Program-made: the position numbers and the translations under genes
Source: Kitasatospora sp. MAA4
Lineage (GTDB): Bacteria; Actinomycetota; Actinomycetes; Streptomycetales; Streptomycetaceae
NCBI RefSeq assembly: GCF_029893355.1
Contig: NZ_JARZAI010000035.1
Location: 1-64,000 of the forward strand
DNA: 64,000 nucleotides
Direction: 5' to 3'
Notes under the pieces: model-generated
Database searches by the model: none
The model's input: only the letters and a program-made list of their open reading frames with translations
Told to the model about the DNA's origin: nothing
Shown: positions 33,165 through 40,937 of the stretch, one piece after another
Layout: each line of letters begins with the position of its first letter
Position numbering within the stretch: position 1 is the first letter of the stretch

Positions 33165-34598
33165 CTATTTGACGCCCTTCCTGGCGTAGATGACGCCCTC
33201 GGAGGTGAGCTCCTTGGTCACGCGGAGGCCGTTGGCGCCGACCGTGGTGAACTTCGTGGTACCGCCGTAGCCCACGTTGATGTCCCTGTTGGCATACAGC
33301 ACTCCGTGCGCCACCAGGTCTCCCTCGACGCTGAGTCCGGACTTGGCGGCGAGCTCTCGCGTCACGCGCAGGCCGTTGACGCCGACCGTGGTGAACTTCG
33401 TGGTGCCGCCGTCGCTGACGTCGATGTCCTTGTTGGCATACAGCACGCCGTGCGCCACCAGGTCTCCCGCGACGCTGAGCCGGGACTCGGCGGTGAGCTC
33501 TCCCACGACGCGGAGCCCGTCGACGTTGACCGAGGAGAACTTCGTGCGCCCGCCCTCACTGACGATGACGTTGTCGTTGGCGACGAGGAAGCCGTTCGCG
33601 ACGAGGGTTCCCGTGACACTGAGCTGGTAGTCGGCGGAGAGGTCCCCCAGGACGCGGGCCCCGGTGACGCCGACCGTCGAGAACTTCGTTCGCCCGCCCT
33701 CACTGACGGCGAGGTTGCCGTTGGCGTACAGCGGTCCATTCACGGTCACCGTGGACTGGGCGGCGATGCCGCCGCGCACGGTCAGTGAGTCCAGGGTGGG
33801 GTTGGGGACGGTGAGCGTGAGGGTGGCGTACTGGTAGACCGGGGTGAAGCCGTTGGCGGCGCCCTGGGACCCCGAGAGCACGGTTGCCGCGACGATGAAC
33901 GTGGTGTCGCTGAAAATGCCGTTCGGGAGGCTGAAGGACGTGGCGGCACCCTGCTGGATCGGGCTGGTGGATCTGCCGTCGTACAGCTGGAAGTGGCTGC
34001 CGTTGCTCTCCCAGGTGAGGTGGACGGGGCTACCGGAGGTGAAGCTCGTCAGCGGCGCGCTCGTCGCGGCCTGGCTGCCCCGGGCCAGGAAACTGTGCAG
34101 GTAGAAGGCGGGTTCGACGACCGTCATGGTCCGCCTGCTGTACTTCTGCGTGTAACCGGCACCCGCGGAGGTCTTCGAACGCTCCAGGATCCGGTAGGTG
34201 AGCGGGCCGCCGGAGGAGAGCAGACTGCCGCTGAGACCGAAGTTCAGCGGGTAGTTGATCAGGTCTCGCTGCGGGTTCTGCAGCTGGAAGGTGATCACGT
34301 AGTACGAGCCCACAGGAGCCCCGGGGAGGTTCAGCTTCTGCCCAGTGCCCTTCCGGACCGAGAAGGTCCAGTCACCGCTGCTGCTGGCAGGCACCGGCGC
34401 CTGGGCGAAGTACGCCCGATCGCGGGTGTCGTCCGCCGGCACGGCGATCTCGATGCGGGAGCAGTGAACGGCCTGGTTCCCGGGCAGGACGGCCAGGTTG
34501 ATGGTGGCCGGGGTGGGGAAGTCGGCATCCGCCTGCAGCGGCGCCGGGCTGGTGGAAGTGCGGTACTTCAGCAGCGGGGAGGTCGACGAAGGCGGCAC
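33165..34598 (-). CDS. Tandem 48-residue beta-repeat protein (unrecognised family)
   Basis: About 477 residues from GTG 34598, chosen because AGGAAGG sits 8 nt upstream; the frame is open to 34709. Residues about 25-270 form an N-terminal beta-rich region (SYYVITFQLQNPQRDLINYP, LTWESNGSHFQLYDG, TTFIVAATVLSGSQG), perhaps Ig-like. The C-terminal third is built from 48-residue repeats with the cores LSVxGxLVAxGxLxANxxI and VSEGGRTKFSTVGVxG, three full or nearly full units plus partial ends. No signal peptide, catalytic motif or known name is evident. It resembles fibre or beta-solenoid adhesion/structural modules. I do not recognise the family. Confidence 0.7.
   Translation of the reverse strand: MPPSSTSPLLKYRTSTSPAPLQADADFPTPATINLAVLPGNQAVHCSRIEIAVPADDTRDRAYFAQAPVPASSSGDWTFSVRKGTGQKLNLPGAPVGSYYVITFQLQNPQRDLINYPLNFGLSGSLLSSGGPLTYRILERSKTSAGAGYTQKYSRRTMTVVEPAFYLHSFLARGSQAATSAPLTSFTSGSPVHLTWESNGSHFQLYDGRSTSPIQQGAATSFSLPNGIFSDTTFIVAATVLSGSQGAANGFTPVYQYATLTLTVPNPTLDSLTVRGGIAAQSTVTVNGPLYANGNLAVSEGGRTKFSTVGVTGARVLGDLSADYQLSVTGTLVANGFLVANDNVIVSEGGRTKFSSVNVDGLRVVGELTAESRLSVAGDLVAHGVLYANKDIDVSDGGTTKFTTVGVNGLRVTRELAAKSGLSVEGDLVAHGVLYANRDINVGYGGTTKFTTVGANGLRVTKELTSEGVIYARKGVK
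33228..33785 (-). repeat. 144-bp in-frame tandem repeats
   Basis: Units of 48 codons at 33228-33371, 33372-33515 and 33516-33659, with a shorter 42-codon unit at 33660-33785 and a 20-codon partial copy after the last. The first two are highly similar at DNA level, including a shared stretch reading GTTGGCATACAGCAC on the plus strand, so they duplicated recently; the outer units are more diverged. Confidence 0.85.
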
Positions 34599-34899
34599 GA
34601 GCGGAACCTTCCTGCAGGCGGTGAAGAAGAGTTGCCGACTGGCCGCACCCGGCGCGGATACCCGCGCGACGCACTCACCGGGCGTTCCCTCACCTCCCAC
34701 CACGAGCACTGCTGGTCAGCCGGTCCACCCAGCCTCGCGGGCGTCCCGCGGGCTGCGCAAGGCCACCAGATCGGCCAGAGCTCACTTTCGGACACTCTGC
34801 GGTTCGCCGTAGTTTTGGCGCGGATCCCGGCGTTGAGCAAGCCGTGGAGGAGCAGGCCGACGGCCCAGCCACCGAGGCAGGCCCGACTACGCTGCCGCC
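34599..34899. other. Divergent spacer without a supported gene
   Basis: This 301-bp stretch separates the repeat-protein gene from the HAD gene. It contains the alternative GTG start of the repeat protein at 34709 and presumably both promoters, but I see no strong dyad or consensus promoter in it. Confidence 0.4.
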
Positions 34900-35547
34900 A
34901 TGACGATCCGCGCTGTGGTCTTCGACATCGGAGAGACCCTCACCTCCGACACTCGCTACTGGCGAGACTGGGCTGACTGGCTCGGCGTTCCCCCGCACAC
35001 CATGTCCGCGCTGGTCGGTGCCGTCATCGCCCAGGAACTCGACAACGCCGAAGCGATCCGCCGAATCAAGCCGGGCTGCGACGTCCCCGCCGAATGGGAC
35101 GCCCGCCGCGCCGCCGGCTGCGACGAGTACCTCGACGAGACCGACCTCTATCCCGACGTCCGGCCCGCCCTCCAACTACTCTGCGACGCCGGAATCTGGG
35201 TCGGAATCGCCGGTAACCAAAACGCCCGCGTCAACCAGCTCCTGCGCGGCTTGCAGCTGCCCGCCGACGCGATCGCCACATCCGCCGAATGGGGCATCGC
35301 CAAGCCCGCAGCCGGCTTCTTCGAGAAGGTCGCAGCCTGGGCACCCGGCGAGCGTCACGAGATCGTGTACGTCGGCGACCACCCTGCCAACGACATCACG
35401 CCTGCCCGCGCGGCCGGCCTCCGCACCGCGCACCTGCGCCGGGGCCCCATCGGACACCTTCGGGCCGACCACCCCGAAGCCACCGCGGCCGACTGGTGCG
35501 TCAACTCCCTCACCGACCTCGCCGACCATCTCACGGCCGAGCAGTAG
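34900..35547 (+). CDS. HAD-superfamily hydrolase
   Basis: A 215-residue haloacid dehalogenase-like phosphatase. Motif I is VVFDIGETLTSDT, in which the usual second Asp is Gly (DIGET), a form found in several actinobacterial HADs. Motif II is GIAGNQNARV (Asn in place of Thr/Ser), motif III the Lys of GIAKPAAGFF, and motif IV VGDHPANDI. A helical cap lies between motifs I and II. The altered motif I and II raise doubt about full phosphatase activity. It lies 18 bp before the XRE gene on the same strand. Confidence 0.82.
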   Translation: MTIRAVVFDIGETLTSDTRYWRDWADWLGVPPHTMSALVGAVIAQELDNAEAIRRIKPGCDVPAEWDARRAAGCDEYLDETDLYPDVRPALQLLCDAGIWVGIAGNQNARVNQLLRGLQLPADAIATSAEWGIAKPAAGFFEKVAAWAPGERHEIVYVGDHPANDITPARAAGLRTAHLRRGPIGHLRADHPEATAADWCVNSLTDLADHLTAEQ

Positions 35548-35565
35548 GCGCGTTACCGTTCCCAC

Positions 35566-36747
35566 ATGACCGGAACCACCGCCGCTCTCGGCCCCCGGAT
35601 CGCCACACTTCGCAACGCCCGCGGCCTCACCCAAGTCGAACTCGCCACCAAGGCACTCGTCTCACCCAGCATGATCCGCAAGGTCGAGCAAGGCCGGCGC
35701 GCACCTGGCGACGACGTCCTTCAGGCCATCGCCCAAGCCCTGCACACCACAGCAGACCACCTCCTCGAAGGGCCCGGCCACACCGACAGCCGCGTCCACG
35801 CCGCCATTCCGGCCATCCGGTCCGTCATCGCCACCTACGATCTGCCCGACGACGTTCCCGTGCGTCCACTCTCGCAACTCGGCACCGCCGTACAGGTCGT
35901 CGTCGGTCAGCGTCTCCACTCGGACTACGCCCGCCTCGCCGCCGGGATCGCACCGCTCCTCGCCGAACTGCAGTGCGCCGTCCAGCTGTACCAGGGCGCC
36001 GATCGCCAGCAGGCCGCCCGGCTCCTCACCGCGGCCTACCGTGCCGCCGACGCAGCCGCGTACAAGCACGGCCACACCGACCTGTCCGGACGCCTCGTCG
36101 AGCTGATCCGCTGGGCGGCCGGCATCGCCGAGGATCCAGCCCTCACGGCCGTCGCCGCGTACGTCCGAACCGAGGTGTTCTTCGCCAGCGGCATACTCCC
36201 CGTCGGCCTCCGCGCGCTCCAGCAAGCCATCGACACCGCCCCAGCCCCCGCCACCGAACAACTACAGGCCACCGTCGGAGCACTCCACATGCGTGCCGCT
36301 GTCGTCGCCGGCCGCATGCGCGACCCCGACACCGCCCACACCCACCTCACCGAAGCCGCCGCCCTCACCGCCGGCATTCGCGAGAGGGTCTACCACGGCA
36401 CCGCAGCCGGACCCGACTCCCTCCAGATCCACCGCCTCGCCGTCGCCGTCGAGCTCGGCAACGCACCCGGCCTCAACTCCGCCATCCGCGCCGCCAGCAG
36501 CTGGCAGCCCCCGCACAACCTGCCGTCAGAGCGACGGAGCCACTACTACATCGACCTCGCGCGCGCCCAGATGCAGCTCGGCCGCCGCGACCACGCCCAG
36601 GAATCCTTGCAGCTCGCCCGCCGCATCGCACCCCAGCACGTCCGCGAGCACGGCCAAGTCCGTGCTGAACTCGCCACGTTGGTACGCCTCGATCGGACTC
36701 GTGACGAGCAACTGCTGGCGTTCGCCCGGTGGGCGCGGGCCATTTGA
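35566..36747 (+). CDS. XRE-family HTH regulator with helical repeat domain
   Basis: A 393-residue regulator with an N-terminal Cro/CI-type HTH (residues about 7-65, RIATLRNARGLTQVELATKA and SPSMIRKVEQGRRAPGDDVL) and a long helical C-terminal region of TPR-like hairpins (for example ARLLTAAYRAADAAAYKHGH, RALQQAIDTAPAPATEQLQA, ARAQMQLGRRDHAQESLQLA). This architecture is common in Streptomyces regulators that bind peptide or protein partners. A 17-bp dyad lies only 3 bp beyond its stop, in front of the Cys-rich small genes it probably controls. Confidence 0.85.
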   Translation: MTGTTAALGPRIATLRNARGLTQVELATKALVSPSMIRKVEQGRRAPGDDVLQAIAQALHTTADHLLEGPGHTDSRVHAAIPAIRSVIATYDLPDDVPVRPLSQLGTAVQVVVGQRLHSDYARLAAGIAPLLAELQCAVQLYQGADRQQAARLLTAAYRAADAAAYKHGHTDLSGRLVELIRWAAGIAEDPALTAVAAYVRTEVFFASGILPVGLRALQQAIDTAPAPATEQLQATVGALHMRAAVVAGRMRDPDTAHTHLTEAAALTAGIRERVYHGTAAGPDSLQIHRLAVAVELGNAPGLNSAIRAASSWQPPHNLPSERRSHYYIDLARAQMQLGRRDHAQESLQLARRIAPQHVREHGQVRAELATLVRLDRTRDEQLLAFARWARAI

Positions 36748-36750
36748 CGA

Positions 36751-36767
36751 TGACACACACTGTGTCA
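36751..36767 (+). promoter_or_regulatory. 17-bp dyad (candidate operator of the XRE regulator)
   Basis: TGACACA-CAC-TGTGTCA is a perfect 7-bp inverted repeat. It lies directly after a TTGACG that could be a -35 (36744-36749) and 23 bp before the next start at 36790, so a promoter/operator for the downstream small genes is likely. Confidence 0.6.
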
Positions 36768-36789
36768 CTCGCGCCCGTTGCTCACGGCC

Positions 36790-37008
36790 ATGATCGAGGA
36801 CGTGACAGCGAAGCAAGAACCCCCCGACGCTGAACCGGCTATCCAGGACGCCATCAGCCCCGTACGCCTCCACGGCGAAGCCTGCATCCACTGCGGCACC
36901 ACAGAGGGCCCTCTCACCCCCGCCGGCCACCGATACACGGCCTCCGGGCAGATCCAGCTCGGCTGGGCAGTCGTCGCCTGCTCTGAGCACGCGGAGGTCC
37001 CCCGATGA
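36790..37008 (+). CDS. Small Cys-containing protein (hypothetical)
   Basis: A 72-residue protein from ATG 36790 (a TTG at 36778 is open further upstream). It contains CIHCGTTEGPLTPAGHRYTA and a late VVACSEHAEV, giving a CxxC plus C/H set that could hold one zinc ion. It follows the XRE gene and the dyad and overlaps the next gene as ATGA. I do not recognise a named family. Small partner proteins of XRE regulators are common in Streptomyces, so a regulatory or accessory role is possible. Confidence 0.6.
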   Translation: MIEDVTAKQEPPDAEPAIQDAISPVRLHGEACIHCGTTEGPLTPAGHRYTASGQIQLGWAVVACSEHAEVPR

Positions 37009-37202
37009 CGACCCCACCCGCTCCGCTCAGCGCCGCGTGCGGCGACGATCGACACGAGCTGTGCACGGGCAACGCGCAGGACCAGGCCAGCCGCTACGTG
37101 TTCTGCGGCTGCACCGCCTCGGGTTGCGTCTGCCACGACCTGGCACAGCAACGGGCTGCGGACGACGGCGTGGCTCGCAAGGCGGCCCGATGGAACCGGT
37201 GA
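37005..37202 (+). CDS. Small Cys-rich protein (hypothetical)
   Basis: A 65-residue protein with six cysteines (CGDDRHELC early, then CGCTASGCVCHD) that suggests a compact metal-binding knuckle. Its ATG overlaps the upstream stop as ATGA, and its 3' end overlaps the start of the terpene-synthase-like gene by 13 bp, so translation of all three is probably coupled. Function unknown. Confidence 0.58.
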   Translation: MTTPPAPLSAACGDDRHELCTGNAQDQASRYVFCGCTASGCVCHDLAQQRAADDGVARKAARWNR

Positions 37203-38236
37203 CAGACCCCCGGCGCACGGACCTGTACGTAGGTGCTCGTACGTGGATGGTGCAGCTCGATGTCCATCCGGCGCCTGACGAATTTCTCGGCCACGGGTAC
37301 GTCGACCTCTGTCTCAGGGCGTGGCCCACTGCGGTCGGCGCGCCTCTGCACTTGGGCGTGCAGTGGGCGTTGCTGGTCTGGCTGCTGGATGACGAGTTCG
37401 ACCGGGAGCCGCGTGACGCTCCGCCGGAGGTTATTGATCGGCTAGTTCTGGCGCTGCTGGATGCCGTGGCCGGGGACGCGCAGCCGACGGTTGGCGATCA
37501 TCCTCTGGTGCGGGCGCTTGCGGATCTGGTGCGACGGACGCGGGAGGTGATGCCGGGGTTCTGGTGGGGGCGGTATCGGCGGCAACTGGCCGCGTGGATC
37601 CGGGCTGCGCACGAGAAGCTGGTCGACTACGTGCGGCCGGGGCGAACCCCGACGCTTCACGAGTACCAGCTGCTGCGGCCGGCCGACGGCGGGATGCTGC
37701 TGGCCGCGATGTGGTGCGAACTCGCCGAGCAGTGCGTCACGCCCGACTGGAACACGCCGCTGGTACAGGAGTTGCTGCGCTCGTTCTCCGCCTGCGGTTA
37801 CCTCGCGAACGACCTCGCCGCCGCACCCGAGGACACGTTCACCGCGGTCGCCGCGCTGGTCCGCACCGCCGGGCTGTCGATCCGGGATGCTGAGGGGCGG
37901 GCGCACGAGCTGCTGCGGGCGCAGGAGTTGAGCTTCTGGTGGGCGCGCACCGCGGTTCAGGAGCGCGACGGTGCGTTCGCCGGTGCCCTGGAGTGCTTCC
38001 GGGTCGCGCTGGCCGAGTGGACGGCGGCGAGTTCCCGGTACGCGCCGCCTGTCCCGGCGGAGGCGGTGACCGCCGATGCCGCGACTCACCGCCTCGGCCG
38101 CACTGTCCTGGGGCGCGAGTTGCCTCGCGTCCCAGAACACCCGACCGGACCGGTGCGTCAGGGAGTTGGCAGCACGCAGCCCGGCAGGGTCAGGTCGAGC
38201 TTGTTGCCGGGGGCGAAGCAGGCGGTCAGCAGGTAG
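37190..38236 (+). CDS. Terpene synthase-like protein (class I fold)
   Basis: A 348-residue protein with the hallmarks of bacterial class I terpene synthases: the acid-rich motif LLDDEFDRE (D67, D68, D71), an Arg/Gly segment RPADGGM in the position of the diphosphate sensor, and a C-terminal SSRY like the family RY pair. The second metal motif is degenerate: NDLAAAPED (N207, D208) has Ala at the usual Ser/Thr position and the acidic residue pattern is shifted. So it is either a divergent cyclase or a catalytically altered homologue. The last 26 codons overlap the convergent protease gene and look non-conserved. Confidence 0.75.
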   Translation: MEPVTDPRRTDLYVGARTWMVQLDVHPAPDEFLGHGYVDLCLRAWPTAVGAPLHLGVQWALLVWLLDDEFDREPRDAPPEVIDRLVLALLDAVAGDAQPTVGDHPLVRALADLVRRTREVMPGFWWGRYRRQLAAWIRAAHEKLVDYVRPGRTPTLHEYQLLRPADGGMLLAAMWCELAEQCVTPDWNTPLVQELLRSFSACGYLANDLAAAPEDTFTAVAALVRTAGLSIRDAEGRAHELLRAQELSFWWARTAVQERDGAFAGALECFRVALAEWTAASSRYAPPVPAEAVTADAATHRLGRTVLGRELPRVPEHPTGPVRQGVGSTQPGRVRSSLLPGAKQAVSR

Positions 38237-38994
38237 GTCTCCTCGGCGTAGTTGGTGCCCTGGTGGACCGTCACGTTGCCGTTCTCGTCGACCTCGCAGG
38301 GGTTGTCGACGGTGCAGGTCTCGCCGTTCTCGTTGCCGGTGTTGTTGACCGCGACCAGCAGGCCGGTGGCGGTGTCGATCACCGGGGAGCCGGAGGTGCC
38401 GCCGATGGTGTTGCAGGTGGAGGTGTAGCGGACCGAGTCCTTCCAGGTCCAACTCCCCTCGTCCAGTTGGTAGACGAAGCCGTCGATGGAGCATGAGTAG
38501 GTGGTCTTCCAGTAGCCGGAGACCACCTTGATCGCGTCGCCGGCCACCGGGTGGTCCGGTGAGACCGTCAACGGGCTGATGCCGTACCGCTGTTGTATCG
38601 CGGCGTAGCTGGTGTTCAGCTGGTAGAGCGTCACGTCGGTGTCGGTCATGGTCGAGTAGACGACCTTGCTGGCGCGCAGCGTGCCGAGCCGGCCGCCGGA
38701 GGCGCTGAGCAGGGTGAAGCTGCGGCTGGAGGGCTGGTCGACGATGACCTGGCCCGGGTCGGGCATGCCGGTCTCCAGGCAGTGGCCGTTGGTGAGTACC
38801 AGGGCGGGGTCGCTGCTCACGGAGTTGGGCATCCGCACCACCGAGCCGGAGCAGTCGCTCAGCGCGACGGTTCCGGCGTAGTTGACAGTTACTGCGGGGG
38901 CGGGGGCGGTGGCCTGGGCGGGGGCGGCGCCGGCCAGTGCGCCGGTGCCGGCGAGCAGGGTCGCGGCCAGGGCGCCGATCAGGGAGGTCTTCAC
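38158..38994 (-). CDS. Secreted trypsin-like serine protease
   Basis: A 278-residue secreted protease. The Sec signal peptide is VKTSLIGALAATLLAGTGALAG, cleaved after about residue 29. The catalytic triad can be placed at H71 (LTNGHC), D120 (TDTDVTLY) and S201 (IGGTSGSPV); two Cys pairs (near 48/72 and 168/194) could form disulfides. The substitution of GDSGG by GTSGS fits the V8/alpha-lytic-like branch. GTG at 38994 is preceded by AGGAGA. The 3' end overlaps the terpene-synthase-like gene by 79 bp. Confidence 0.88.
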   Translation of the reverse strand: MKTSLIGALAATLLAGTGALAGAAPAQATAPAPAVTVNYAGTVALSDCSGSVVRMPNSVSSDPALVLTNGHCLETGMPDPGQVIVDQPSSRSFTLLSASGGRLGTLRASKVVYSTMTDTDVTLYQLNTSYAAIQQRYGISPLTVSPDHPVAGDAIKVVSGYWKTTYSCSIDGFVYQLDEGSWTWKDSVRYTSTCNTIGGTSGSPVIDTATGLLVAVNNTGNENGETCTVDNPCEVDENGNVTVHQGTNYAEETYLLTACFAPGNKLDLTLPGCVLPTP

Positions 38995-39064
38995 GTGGGG
39001 GTCTCCTTGTCGTCTGTCCCGCCAACTTGGCCTGGACATGACGACATGTCAAGAGCCCCGGCAG

Positions 39065-39570
39065 TCAGACCACTTGGCCGAAGGCGCGGGCGATCCTGCC
39101 TGCGATCGTCCCGCCGAACCGAAGGGCCTCGGCCGCGGCCGGCAGCGGGCGTTCGCGAAGGCCCAGCAGAGCGCCGAGGGCAGGTCCAGCTGCCCGACCA
39201 CGAAGGTCCGCGGCTGGCGCTGGCCAGGGCGCGGTTGGGCAGCGCGCAGGCCCGGGTGGTCACGCCGGCCTGCGGCGGCCAGGCGCGCAGCTTGAGCCCG
39301 GTGAACACCACCTGCGGAGCACCGTTCGCCGGCAGTACAGGTGGGTGATCCAGTCCTCCGACCGCTCGGGCGGCAGGTACTCCTGCACCAGCACCGAGAG
39401 CGGCCCGCCGGCCGGCACCGCCGCCTCCAGACCGTGGCGTACACCGGCACACCGCGGCGTCCGAGCGTGCGGATCACGCCGACGCCGCCGTGGTGCCGCG
39501 GGTAGCGGCCCACCTTGACCGGCAGGGCGGGGACCGTGCGGTCCAGGTCAGGCCCGTCGGAGTGCGTCAC
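39065..39570 (-). pseudogene. Decayed ATP-grasp (carboxylate-amine ligase-like) gene
   Basis: Fragments of one family appear in different minus-strand frames: an N terminus LPVKVGRYPRHHGGVGVIRTLGRRGVPVYA after a GTG at 39570, then VLVQEYLPPERSEDWITHLYC, then VVFTGLKLRAWPPQAGVTT in another frame, and an end EALRFGGTIAGRIARAFGQVV. They are in the right order for an actinobacterial ATP-grasp carboxylate-amine ligase, but the total of about 168 codons is far below the usual 400, so frameshifts and a large internal deletion have destroyed it. It is divergent from the intact flavoprotein gene, which may once have worked with it. Confidence 0.75.
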
Positions 39571-39652
39571 GGCCTCGATTCGTGAGGTGCTGCCCGGCCC
39601 CGGACGGCGCATCCTGGTACGGGGGCGCAGCAGCGCAGGAGGAGGACGCCAG

Positions 39653-40876
39653 ATGGGCCCGCACCCGGACATCCCCGTCACCGTAGTCGGCGCCGGCCCG
39701 TACGGCCTGGCGATCGCCGCGCACCTGCGGGCCCGCAAGGTCCCGCTGCGGGTGTTCGGCGAGCCGATGGACAGCTGGTCCACGCGGATGCCGGCCGGGA
39801 TGTTCCTGAAGTCCACCCCGCGTGCCTCCTCGATCGCCGACCCGGGCGCCCACTGCCGGCTGCAGGACTTCCGCGCCGAGGAGGGCCGCCCGTCCGGCGA
39901 GGACCAGCACCCGGTGCCGATCGAGGAGTTCATCCGCTACGGCCGGTGGTTCCAGGAGCGCTGCGTGCCCGAGGTGGAGCGCGAGAAGGTCGAGCGGATC
40001 AGCTACCACCGCGACGCCTTCCGGATCACGCTTGCGTCCGGCGAGGCCTTCGGCAGCCGCCGGGTCGTGCTGGCCACGGGCCTCGGCCCGTACCCGTACC
40101 TGCCGCCGGTGCTGGATCCGCTGCTCGCCGACGGCCGCGCCTCGCACCCGGCCGACCACGCCGACCTGGCGGTCTTCACGGGCCGCCGGGTCGCGGTGGT
40201 CGGCGCGGGGCAGTCGGCGCTGGAGAGCGCCGCCCTGCTGTACGAGGCGGGCGCCCTGCCCATCCTGGTGGCCCGCACCCGCAAGCTGCTGTTCGGCGAG
40301 CCGCCGCCCACCGACAGCCCCACCGACCGACCGCTGCCGGTGCGCATGGTCAAGCCCGCCTCGCCGCTGGGGCCCGGCTGGTCGCTGGTGGCCTTCGCGC
40401 ACGCACCGCACGTCTACCGCTACCTGCCCGAGGAGACCCGGGCCAGGTTGCTGCGCACGGTGCTCGGGCCGTCCGGCGCCTGGTGGCTGCGCGAGCGGGT
40501 GGACGGGCGGTTCCCGCAGCTGACCGGCCGCAGCCTGCACCGCTCGGTGGCCGACGGCGAGGGGCCGGTGCGGCTGGAGCTGCGCGGCGGCCAGGCCCGG
40601 CCCGAGGTACTGGAGGCCGACCACGTGCTCTCCGCGACCGGCTACCGGGTGGACGTCGACCGGTTGCGGCTGCTCGACCCCGAGCTGCGCCGGGCGCTGA
40701 CCTGCACCGGCACCGCGCCGCTGCTCTCCGCGGAGTTCGAGTCCTCCGTGCCGGGGCTGTACTTCGCGGGCCTGTCCGCCGCCGCGACCTTCGGCCCGGT
40801 GCTGCGCTTCGTCTGCGGCAGCGGGTTCGCCGCCCGCCGGATCAGCGGCGCGGTCGTCGCGTCGGGCAGGCGGTGA
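39653..40876 (+). CDS. FAD/NAD(P)-binding oxidoreductase
   Basis: A 407-residue flavoprotein. The FAD motif is VTVVGAGPYGLAIAAHLRAR at residues 9-28, the NAD(P) motif RVAVVGAGQSALESAALLYE lies near residue 180, and the FAD-contacting LSATGYR and VPGLYFAGLSA segments near the C terminus are kept. This layout is that of flavin monooxygenase/lysine N-hydroxylase-like proteins. A strong GGAGGAGG precedes the ATG. The neighbouring ATP-grasp gene is a pseudogene, so any joint pathway is probably lost here. The substrate is unknown. Confidence 0.85.
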   Translation: MGPHPDIPVTVVGAGPYGLAIAAHLRARKVPLRVFGEPMDSWSTRMPAGMFLKSTPRASSIADPGAHCRLQDFRAEEGRPSGEDQHPVPIEEFIRYGRWFQERCVPEVEREKVERISYHRDAFRITLASGEAFGSRRVVLATGLGPYPYLPPVLDPLLADGRASHPADHADLAVFTGRRVAVVGAGQSALESAALLYEAGALPILVARTRKLLFGEPPPTDSPTDRPLPVRMVKPASPLGPGWSLVAFAHAPHVYRYLPEETRARLLRTVLGPSGAWWLRERVDGRFPQLTGRSLHRSVADGEGPVRLELRGGQARPEVLEADHVLSATGYRVDVDRLRLLDPELRRALTCTGTAPLLSAEFESSVPGLYFAGLSAAATFGPVLRFVCGSGFAARRISGAVVASGRR

Positions 40877-40937
40877 GATCGCTCGGGCACGCGGCGAGAG
40901 GCTTGGGCGAGAGGTTTGGGCGGCAGGTTTGGTTCGA

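Noticed and set aside
33228..33785. Regular repeats resembling an array
   Set aside because: Period is exactly 48 codons within an open frame with no unique spacers, so protein repeats and not CRISPR.
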